From positions 1 through 5,125 of the forward strand of contig CAIPFS010000290.1 of NCBI GenBank assembly GCA_903864375.1: 5,125 nucleotides of DNA, read 5' to 3'. The translations under genes and the position numbers were made by a program. Origin of the DNA: an uncultured Verrucomicrobiota bacterium (GTDB lineage: Bacteria; Verrucomicrobiota; Verrucomicrobiia; Limisphaerales; UBA9464). Below are positions 1 to 5,125 of this stretch, piece by piece (within the stretch, counting starts at the first letter, position 1; every line of letters begins with the position of its first letter). The notes under the pieces were generated by a model. That model worked only from the letters and a program-made list of their open reading frames with translations, ran no database searches and was not told where the DNA came from.

Positions 1-818
1 AGCCGGTTCTGGTGACGCACCAAGGCAACGCGTACGCTTCCGACCTGAACAACCTGGGCATGTCCTTCTTCCAGGCTTGGGATCGGACCTACGCTGACAA
101 AACCATCGAACGACGCCGTGGCTGTGGTCTTGATTCGGGCTTTTTCAAGAGCCGCGGCCCGAAGGTGCAGCGTGGTGATGAGCAGGAATCCCATGAACAA
201 CAGGACGGGATAAACCGGCGACCGTTCCGTTTGAAGAATTCCAAAGGCCACGTGGGCGACGAGGAGGACGTAGGCCGGATAAATGAGCAAATGACAGGCC
301 TTCCACCATCCCGCACCCAGCCGCTTCAACCAGAAATCATGGCTCAGGGCCGCAAGGGTTAACAACAGGCCGAGGGCCAAAACGCCAAAAGGCTCGAACG
401 GAAAATGAGCCAGTTGCCAGTGTCCATCCGACCAGACACGGTAATCGCGGGAATAGGCGGTCAGCAGGCTGACCAGTGGATTTTCATCTCCCAAGGCATG
501 AAATTGGATGGTCGCCAGAAGGCCATGAATGAGGGCGAGCAGGAAGATGGTGACTCCCAAGTGGCGGCGATTGTAGAGAATGGGGAGAAATCGCGGATCG
601 AGTCGGGCCAAGGGGCCAATGGCCAGAAGGATGTGGAGCAGAAAAAAGGCGAGAACCGATGTAGTCCGCAGGATCAAGGTTTCTGCAGTCGATTCCGGCG
701 AAATCCAGGCGGACACCCCAAGAAAGGTCACCGCACCCATCACAACCAATCCGGCCAGAGCGGTATCGTAGCGACGCTTTTGCCGGTTCCAATCGATGGC
801 GCGATAATGATCAGACAT
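1..818 (-). CDS. Ferric-reductase-like b-type cytochrome with C-terminal Rieske-like domain (3' end outside window)
   Basis: The frame is open from ATG 818 to the left edge: 272 codons and no stop. The visible protein has about six hydrophobic helices (roughly residues 20-40, 48-70, 86-105, 143-160, 173-194, 202-221). The loops carrying LDPRFLPILYNRRH and DFWLKRLGAGWWK are basic, so by the positive-inside rule both termini are cytoplasmic. Candidate haem-ligand histidines are H86 and H98 (RRHLG...LIHGL) on helix 3 and H176 and H189 (WWKACH...VAHV) on helix 5, the pattern of the ferric reductase-like/MsrQ superfamily. After the last helix, residues about 237-272 (FDGFVSVGPIPSLEEGHAQV, then a V-rich strand ending in RHQN) resemble the first strands of a Rieske [2Fe-2S] domain; the CxH...CxxH cluster motifs would fall just outside the window. 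It probably moves electrons between a cytoplasmic donor and the membrane haems. It starts 9 bp after the preceding stop, with a weak AAAGAG at 826-821 lying very close to the ATG. The family call is firm; the Rieske fusion is likely; donor and acceptor are unknown. Confidence 0.88.
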   Translation of the reverse strand, partial: MSDHYRAIDWNRQKRRYDTALAGLVVMGAVTFLGVSAWISPESTAETLILRTTSVLAFFLLHILLAIGPLARLDPRFLPILYNRRHLGVTIFLLALIHGLLATIQFHALGDENPLVSLLTAYSRDYRVWSDGHWQLAHFPFEPFGVLALGLLLTLAALSHDFWLKRLGAGWWKACHLLIYPAYVLLVAHVAFGILQTERSPVYPVLLFMGFLLITTLHLRAAALEKARIKTTATASFDGFVSVGPIPSLEEGHAQVVQVGSVRVALVRHQNR

Positions 819-827
819 AACTCTTTA

Positions 828-1217
828 TCAGGGATGGACAGGGCTTTCCAACCCGGACGGAAATGAGGGGACAGTTCGCATTGGCGGACGGACCAGCAGG
901 GCGGTCGCCAGAATGAGTGGGACCAGAAACAGGATCAGGTACCACCCCCATCGGTGCAGACGCCCCAAGGTTTCGGTTGAAAGGGTCTCGTCGACGCGAG
1001 GGCGGTTGGGGGTCGCTCTCTGAAACCATTGCCGGGCCAGCAAGGGCCAGAAAAGGATGATCCCCGGGGTGATGAGGCATCGAAAGAACCATCCCGCTCC
1101 TGCGGTGGCACCATCGACCCGGAGCAGGCCGCGCCCGTGAAAGAGCACGGAAAAGAGACTCCCCGCAGTGATGTAGACCAGCAGGAGGAGAAGGACGGCT
1201 TCAATGAGCAACTTCAT
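828..1217 (-). CDS. Small three-helix membrane protein, probable partner of the downstream cytochrome
   Basis: This is a 129-residue protein with three predicted membrane segments: about residues 5-27 (very Leu/Val-rich), 43-62 (GWFFRCLITPGIILFWPLLA) and 90-110 (WGWYLILFLVPLILATALLV). The linker at 63-89 is basic and rich in R and P, so it is probably cytoplasmic, placing the C-terminus outside. There are no obvious cofactor motifs; single H27, H88 and C47 are visible. ATG 1217 is the only usable ATG, since the next Met is residue 113. It overlaps the end of the upstream gene by 17 bp, and the stop lies 9 bp before the cytochrome ATG, implying coupled expression. I do not recognise a named family with certainty. 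The position suggests an accessory subunit or assembly factor for the ferric-reductase-like protein; that is inference from neighbourhood. Strong hydrophobic periodicity in this frame makes it a real gene rather than chance. Confidence 0.78.
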   Translation of the reverse strand: MKLLIEAVLLLLLVYITAGSLFSVLFHGRGLLRVDGATAGAGWFFRCLITPGIILFWPLLARQWFQRATPNRPRVDETLSTETLGRLHRWGWYLILFLVPLILATALLVRPPMRTVPSFPSGLESPVHP

Positions 1218-1539
1218 CGATGGTCAGGGTGAATTCCGGCGTTACGTTGATCCGTGTGGCCGTATGATAGGGCCATTGGCCTTCCGATCGGTCCGACAAC
1301 ATGTTCTGGTGGAGTTCGGACCGCCAGAGCCTCGGTCCTGCGGACGGCCCAGGGGCTTCGCCCGTGCGAAATCTCCGTCGTTTGGACCGCCCTTGAATCG
1401 GCAGGAGCCTGACCAAGATGCATGTGGACCGGGAGAGGTGATGATCCCCGCAATGATCGGGGACTTGCAGGAGGGCGTCCGAACGGACGTGGTTCGGGCC
1501 ACTTCTGATAGCGCCCAGTGCCCCATGCTTTCTCATCAT
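1201..1539 (-). CDS. Unrecognised 112-residue His/Cys-containing small protein
   Basis: I do not recognise this protein. It begins ATG-ATG at 1539, has no signal peptide or membrane helix, and is rich in Arg and Pro in the middle. The N-terminal half carries a compact His/Cys cluster (PDHCGDHHLSRSTC, residues 27-40: H29, C30, H33, H34, C40) that could bind metal, though this is not a motif I can name. The C-terminal third (residues 70-110, including LWRSELHQNM and RINVTPEFTLTIDEV) looks like ordinary folded, beta-rich protein. It lies 33 bp after the YHS gene and overlaps the next gene by 17 bp, so spacing supports coding. Against it: the N-terminal half has unusual composition with AGA, AGG and CGA arginine codons, and the other minus-strand frames are also open over much of the stretch. 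A start further downstream, or partial decay, is possible. Confidence is moderate. Confidence 0.5.
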   Translation of the reverse strand: MMRKHGALGAIRSGPNHVRSDALLQVPDHCGDHHLSRSTCILVRLLPIQGRSKRRRFRTGEAPGPSAGPRLWRSELHQNMLSDRSEGQWPYHTATRINVTPEFTLTIDEVAH

Positions 1540-1568
1540 CGTGTCGAATGGATTTGCTGAGTCGGCAT
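1536..1568 (-). CDS. Possible 10-codon coupling minicistron (speculative)
   Basis: An ATG at 1568 opens the short frame MPTQQIHSTR and then stops at tandem TGA TGA codons. The first TGA overlaps the ATG-ATG start of the 112-residue gene in an ATGA arrangement. A perfect AGGAGG (1574-1569), overlapping the YHS stop codon TAG, sits directly against this ATG with no spacer, which is normally too close for efficient initiation. It may be a translational-coupling leader between the YHS gene and the next gene, or simply coincidence. Confidence 0.15.
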   Translation of the reverse strand: MPTQQIHSTR

Positions 1569-1574
1569 CCTCCT
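1569..1574 (-). promoter_or_regulatory. Perfect Shine-Dalgarno-like AGGAGG overlapping the YHS stop codon
   Basis: AGGAGG overlaps the TAG stop of the YHS gene. It lies 29 nt upstream of the ATG at 1539 (too far) and directly abuts the ATG at 1568 (too close), so its target is unclear. It may hold terminating ribosomes for re-initiation on the next gene. Confidence 0.3.
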
Positions 1575-2031
1575 ACTTGCCCTTCTTTTCGAGCAGCTTT
1601 GGCCAGTTACCATCCGCCTTTTTCAGATTACCCTTGGTGTCTTCATTGAAGTCATCCCGGATACCGGTGTTCTTTTGCATCAACAACCGTCCATCCACAA
1701 TCTGCCAGGCATTGATGTCAATGGGGGCCAACGCATTCCGGCTGACGCCATAGGCGCAATACCCACCGAATTGGGGTTCATACTTCCTGGGTTCGGCCTC
1801 AAAGGTTTCCTTGTTTTTGGCGCTGTGGAACCAATAGACGGCCGAGTGATAAGTGCTGGTGATTTCCGGGTTTCCCTTGACCGGCGCTCCAACGGTGAAG
1901 AAGGCGACCGGATCGTAGCCCTGAATAGCCACACCCATTTTGTCGAGATTCAACAGCGCCTTTTCCGCAGCCAGGGAAAGGACGGTGGTGGTAAGCAAAC
2001 CGAATGAGAAGAGGAACAATCGACGTTTCAT
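1573..2031 (-). CDS. Exported YHS domain-containing protein
   Basis: This is a 152-residue protein. Residues 1-22 (MKRRLFLF, then a hydrophobic run ending SLAA) form a signal peptide with likely cleavage after A21 or A22. The start also fits the RRxFL part of a Tat motif, so Sec or Tat export is possible. Residues about 38-125 form the YHS domain: GYDPVAFF, the literal Y61-H62-S63 followed by VYWFHSAKNKETFEAEPRKY, then FGGYCAYGVSRN and AWQIVDGRL, all landmarks of the secreted YHS family. In related metal-associated YHS domains, cysteines sit near the FxS position; here H69 and S70 occur instead and only C92 is present, so metal binding is uncertain. The C-terminus is Lys-rich. ATG 2031 is chosen because the signal peptide begins there; the open frame upstream runs back through the terminator and into the neighbouring gene. 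It is the first gene of the apparent redox operon. Its precise role is unknown; a periplasmic metal- or redox-linked function is inferred from context. Confidence 0.93.
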   Translation of the reverse strand: MKRRLFLFSFGLLTTTVLSLAAEKALLNLDKMGVAIQGYDPVAFFTVGAPVKGNPEITSTYHSAVYWFHSAKNKETFEAEPRKYEPQFGGYCAYGVSRNALAPIDINAWQIVDGRLLMQKNTGIRDDFNEDTKGNLKKADGNWPKLLEKKGK

Positions 2032-2185
2032 ATGGCAGTGAGTTGCCGAAAAGGCGGGTTCCTTACAGACCAATTCGCGATTTGGCGATGCGTTCCGCCG
2101 ACGGTGGAAGCCCCAGGCGAAGGCCAAAAAAAAAGCGGGCCGGGAAAAATCCCGACCCGCTTGCAGGGAATGGAGTGACAGGTCC
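2032..2185. other. Intergenic region: terminator of upstream gene plus leader of the YHS operon
   Basis: This is the only real intergenic space in the window. Its right part holds the intrinsic terminator (2126-2162). The remaining ~95 bp (2125-2032) must carry the YHS operon promoter if that operon is independently transcribed. I found no convincing -35/-10 pair and no clear Shine-Dalgarno before ATG 2031. A small TCGCGA palindrome (2076-2081) is present but is too short to call an operator. Confidence 0.6.
2126..2162 (-). terminator. Rho-independent terminator for the large surface-protein gene
   Basis: Read on the minus strand, this is a 13-bp stem with a 4-nt loop: bases 2162-2150 pair with 2145-2133, around loop 2149-2146. 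The one plus-strand mismatch becomes a G-U wobble in the minus-strand transcript. A run of nine T follows on the minus strand (A9 at 2126-2134), partly inside the stem base. The hairpin begins 23 bp past the TAA at 2186. On the plus strand the stem is not followed by a T run, so the terminator works in one direction. It separates the large gene from the YHS operon. Confidence 0.93.
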
Positions 2186-5125
2186 TTACAGACCGGTATC
2201 AACCACGCGATAGTAGCTCGCTGCACCGCCCGTGGGGGTGGTGTAGGTGTGGCTGGTGGTCGTGGTGAGGTCTGTCCAGGTGGCGGCATTCAACGCCGAC
2301 TTGACTTGAACCTTGAAGGGACCGACTCCGCCGGCCCAGTTGAGGGTCACGTTACCGCCCGCGAGGGTCGGGGCCGAAACCACAGGAGCACTACCGGCGC
2401 TCGGAACCACGTCGAGGCTCTTGCCATTGGTGCCACGGAGGTAGATGGCGGCGATTTCGTCGGCCGTCAGCGCACGACGCCAAATGCCGAGATCATCCAC
2501 AACCCATTCGATTTCGGCAGAACCGCCGTCCGTGTACTTGCCGGTGCCGTCCTGACCAATGTTCACAGCGAAGCCGAGGTCGTCGGTATCGATGGTGCCT
2601 TTGGTCGCGATAGCGTAGGACTGGAGCAGGCTTCCGTCGGAGTAGGTATCAACCGTCGAAGCCCGCTTGACCACCACGGTGAGGAGGTGCCACTTGCCGT
2701 CGTTCAGGCCAGGAGCAGGATTCTTGCTGAACTTATCCGAGCCGCCGTTGGGGCCGGTAATTTGATTTCGGATGACCGAACCACCTTGGGAGAAGATACC
2801 CCAACCGCGGTTGTTGCTGGAGTTCCAATCCTTCTGGGAAATGAAGGCCTGGTCGTCGGCTTGTTCGATCAGGTGCACCCAGAACGAGACCGTGAAGTCG
2901 CTGCCGGTGGTTCCGACCTTTTCGTCACCAAACTTGAGGACGTCGGGATAACCGAGGGACACATAGTCATTCCGTGAACCATCCTTGAGGTTCTTGATGT
3001 AGAGGGCATTGCCGACGACACCGTTGGTGAAGTAAGGGGTGCCGTTGGGGGTGCCGGTCACTCCGTTGCCGGAAGCATCGGAATAGTCGCCATCGAACTT
3101 GAGGTGGGTCACGAGACCGTTGGTCACGGTGAGGACCGGTTCAGGCGAAGGCAGAAGGGTCAGGGTGGCATCTGCACTGATGGTTCCTCCAGAATTGGAG
3201 GCCTGGAGGGTGTAGGTGCCGGCATCCTGGGGTCCGACCTTGCTGAGCGTGATGCTGGTGCCCGTTGCGCCCGGCAGGTTGGTGCCCGCGTGCAGCCACT
3301 GATACTTCACTTCCACGCCAGAAGCGGCACCGTTGAAGGTGGCATTGAATCCGGCGATCCGGCTGGCATTGGCAGGGAGGGCGGTGAACTTCGGAGCATC
3401 CACCTTGGTGATGGAATAGAAGCCGAGGTCATCAATGCCGAAGTACCAGCTTCCGGTTCCGGCCTGGGCGAAGCGCAAGCGAACGGTCTTCTGCTTGTCG
3501 GCCAGAGGGAGCCGGTAGATTTCAACCCGTTTGCCCTCAACATAGTCGTCATTGACGCGGGCACTGATGAAGGGTCCGAGAGCAGCCCAACGGTTGGTGT
3601 CCTGGATGCCGATGAAGGCTCCATAATAACCGCCGGCCTGGTCACCAGTGTTCGGGTCGGTGTAAACCGCCGTGTCGGTCTGAGGCGCGATCAAGGTGTT
3701 GTATCCGTCGACATCACCGGAAGGCAGAAGGGCGATGTCGGGTCCATCCAGATAATAAACCACCGGCTGCCAGTTCTTGCCGCCGTCGATGGAGTACTCC
3801 ACGGAACCCATGCTGTCCTGGTTCTGCTCGTAGATGTTGTGGTAGGACACAAACACGTTGGAGTAGGAGCTGAAGTCATAGTCCTTGGTGAACAGGTATT
3901 GAACCTGGCTGCCGCCCCGGGTGTCGGATTCGGCATACATGAAGTTGTTGGTGATCAGGGAGGCAACCCGCACTCCGTTCACGTATTGCTCACGAACCGC
4001 CAAACGACGGGGACCATCCCAACGACCGGCGTCGCCGATGCTGGCCACGCGGTTCGACGAGAGGCTGATCCAGCCCAGGAACGAATCCGACTTGGGATCG
4101 TCCAGGTCTTCGCCCGGAGTCAGTGAATCGGTGTAGTTGGTGGCAGCCCAGCCGACCGGAATCGTTCCCTCGGGAACTGCGTCAAACGTCTCCAAGTAGA
4201 TCGGAGGCGGCAGCGTGATGTTACCGACGGACGATGCCTTGAAGGTGAATTCGTTGGTGCGCAGGTGCGAACCACTGTCACCAAACACCAGCTTCACCGT
4301 GTGAACCGACAACGGCTCGAGAAGAGTCGGGGGGGTGTAGGAGATGGTGGTGGCACTTCCTACCTTGGTGGCGGTGCTCCCGGTGTTGACCCCGTCGAAT
4401 GACAACACGACCGTCGAAGGAATCACCGTGTTGGGGCTTCCATCACTGATGATGTACTTGATGGGAGCGCTCGGGGAGACGTCCTTGGCTCCCGGCAGCG
4501 GCTGACCAAAGCTGACATACGGAAGAGTCGCGGCACTGACTTTCCGGTAGGCGGGAACGCCACCGGCATCATTGATATGAACCCGCGCGTCCGGATTGTC
4601 GACCGGGGCGGTATACCAATCCACAACGGCGTCGCCGCCACCCTGTTCATAGGTGAGCCGGAACGAATAAAGTCCAGCCTGGGAAACGGTGAAGTTGAAG
4701 GTCGTATCAGCCGATCCACGTCCGCCTTCATATTCACCCAGCTTGATGGAATTGAGCTGGTCGCGGGCATCCAGACCTGCAGTCACCTTGAATCCGTCGT
4801 CGCTGTTGACGATCATCGAATAGGTGCCCGGGTCGAGAGCCAGATAGGCCACGGCGTCCATGGCGATATTGCTGAAGTTGCTGTCTTCCACGAGGCTGGG
4901 AAGCCCGGGGAATTGGGTGGGGGATCCCGTCTTGTTGTACGAGATGATGGCCGTCTCAAAGTAGGTCCCGTCCGCATTGAAGGCGGAGGTGTCGGCAATG
5001 TTCTCGTACGGCAGCTTGGTCACCGGATTGATCAAGGTGCCCGCCAACTGTGCCTCTGTCCGCGTATTGTTGTTCGGGAGTTCTCCAGCGGTGGTGGTCG
5101 CCTGAACCACCCGGACGATAAAGCC
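2186..5125 (-). CDS. Large multidomain secreted/surface protein with PA14-like, Ig-like, jelly-roll and LamG-like modules (5' end outside window)
   Basis: 979 codons are visible and the frame is open to the right edge (GFIVR precedes the GTG at 5110), so the N-terminus and any signal peptide lie outside. Modules, numbered from that GTG: about 75-170, PA14-like (LDPGTYSMIVNSDDGFKVTA; YSFRLTYEQGGGDAVVDWYT); 195-292, bacterial Ig-like; 305-568, a jelly-roll/MAM-like region from LETFDAVPEGTIPVGW to GSWYFGIDDLGFYSI, including VEYSIDGGKNWQPV; 572-652, Ig-like with W605 and DAGTYTLQASN (629-639); 665-893, LamG/concanavalin A-like (HLKFDGDYSDASGNG; FTVSFWVH; WHLLTVVVK; VDDLGIWRRALTADEIAAIY); 905-974, Fn3-like, ending YYRVVDTGL. 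I see no cysteine in the visible part and no catalytic motif, sorting signal or PEP-CTERM tail. Such modules bind glycans or proteins, so adhesion or polysaccharide binding is likely, but the substrate is unknown. An enzymatic domain could lie in the missing N-terminus. The gene ends at TAA and is followed by its own terminator. Confidence 0.93.
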   Translation of the reverse strand, partial: GFIVRVVQATTTAGELPNNNTRTEAQLAGTLINPVTKLPYENIADTSAFNADGTYFETAIISYNKTGSPTQFPGLPSLVEDSNFSNIAMDAVAYLALDPGTYSMIVNSDDGFKVTAGLDARDQLNSIKLGEYEGGRGSADTTFNFTVSQAGLYSFRLTYEQGGGDAVVDWYTAPVDNPDARVHINDAGGVPAYRKVSAATLPYVSFGQPLPGAKDVSPSAPIKYIISDGSPNTVIPSTVVLSFDGVNTGSTATKVGSATTISYTPPTLLEPLSVHTVKLVFGDSGSHLRTNEFTFKASSVGNITLPPPIYLETFDAVPEGTIPVGWAATNYTDSLTPGEDLDDPKSDSFLGWISLSSNRVASIGDAGRWDGPRRLAVREQYVNGVRVASLITNNFMYAESDTRGGSQVQYLFTKDYDFSSYSNVFVSYHNIYEQNQDSMGSVEYSIDGGKNWQPVVYYLDGPDIALLPSGDVDGYNTLIAPQTDTAVYTDPNTGDQAGGYYGAFIGIQDTNRWAALGPFISARVNDDYVEGKRVEIYRLPLADKQKTVRLRFAQAGTGSWYFGIDDLGFYSITKVDAPKFTALPANASRIAGFNATFNGAASGVEVKYQWLHAGTNLPGATGTSITLSKVGPQDAGTYTLQASNSGGTISADATLTLLPSPEPVLTVTNGLVTHLKFDGDYSDASGNGVTGTPNGTPYFTNGVVGNALYIKNLKDGSRNDYVSLGYPDVLKFGDEKVGTTGSDFTVSFWVHLIEQADDQAFISQKDWNSSNNRGWGIFSQGGSVIRNQITGPNGGSDKFSKNPAPGLNDGKWHLLTVVVKRASTVDTYSDGSLLQSYAIATKGTIDTDDLGFAVNIGQDGTGKYTDGGSAEIEWVVDDLGIWRRALTADEIAAIYLRGTNGKSLDVVPSAGSAPVVSAPTLAGGNVTLNWAGGVGPFKVQVKSALNAATWTDLTTTTSHTYTTPTGGAASYYRVVDTGL

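Noticed and set aside
12..866. Plus-strand open frames at 12-362 and 405-866, and minus-strand frames at 89-316 and 484-792
   Set aside because: They are shadows of the ferric-reductase-like gene, whose continuous hydrophobic helices and histidine motifs lie in a different minus-strand frame running off the left edge.
1204..1560. Plus-strand open frame of 118 codons, competing with the 112-residue minus-strand gene
   Set aside because: It is isolated on the opposite strand with no operon partner or recognisable motif; the minus-strand frame fits the spacing and overlap of its neighbours better.
2057..2062. GGAACC on the minus strand upstream of the YHS gene as an ECF-type -35 element
   Set aside because: No matching -10 element occurs at the expected spacing, and a six-base match alone is not evidence.
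2186..2230. Search for a PEP-CTERM or other sorting signal at the C-terminus of the large protein
   Set aside because: The protein ends YYRVVDTGL with no hydrophobic helix or basic tail.
1573..2289. Longer 238-residue version of the YHS protein starting at 2289
   Set aside because: The extension would run through the terminator and over the 3' end of the large gene; the signal peptide begins cleanly at the ATG at 2031.
2249..2977. Plus-strand open frame of 242 codons
   Set aside because: It is antisense to the LamG-like and Fn3-like region of the large protein; composition is that of a shadow frame and no domain is visible.
3104..4126. Plus-strand open frame of 340 codons
   Set aside because: It lies wholly antisense to the domain-rich large protein, is V/G/I-rich with no recognisable domain, and arises from the codon bias of the opposite strand.
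5108..5110. GTG at 5110 as the true start of the large protein
   Set aside because: The frame stays open to the window edge, no signal peptide follows the GTG, and the sequence begins mid-domain, so the gene almost certainly starts upstream.
1..5125. CRISPR arrays, insertion sequences, tRNA or rRNA genes
   Set aside because: I saw no regularly spaced direct repeats, terminal inverted repeats with a transposase, or RNA gene signatures anywhere in the window.

Overview
All convincing genes in this window lie on the minus strand, so it reads right to left. The composition is moderately GC-rich. The right half encodes a very large secreted protein built from PA14-like, Ig-like, jelly-roll and LamG-like modules, ending in a short Fn3-like tail that closes with 'YYRV'. 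From general knowledge this style is typical of Verrucomicrobiota and related PVC bacteria. The phylum call is inferred from protein style only; there is no rRNA or marker gene here.

Layout in transcription order: (1) 5125-2186, a 5'-truncated, apparently cysteine-free multidomain surface or secreted protein. (2) 2162-2126, a strong intrinsic terminator that ends that transcript. (3) About 95 bp of leader, in which I could not find a convincing promoter. (4) A tightly packed cluster that looks like one operon: a secreted YHS-domain protein (2031-1573), a small unrecognised soluble protein (1539-1201), a small three-helix membrane protein (1217-828), and a six-helix ferric-reductase-like b-type cytochrome running into the start of a Rieske-type domain (818 to the left edge, 3'-truncated). 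The gaps are 33 bp, a 17-bp overlap, and 9 bp.

The cluster's parts suggest a membrane redox module. A haem-bearing ferric-reductase-like core carries a fused C-terminal domain that resembles the beginning of a Rieske [2Fe-2S] fold, predicted to be cytoplasmic. It is accompanied by a small membrane partner and an exported YHS-domain protein of a family often linked to metals. The electron donor, acceptor and substrate cannot be read from the sequence. The cytochrome gene is easy to overlook because it has no stop codon inside the window. The most interesting points are this four-gene arrangement, the unrecognised His/Cys-containing 112-residue protein, and a possible 10-codon coupling minicistron between it and the YHS gene.
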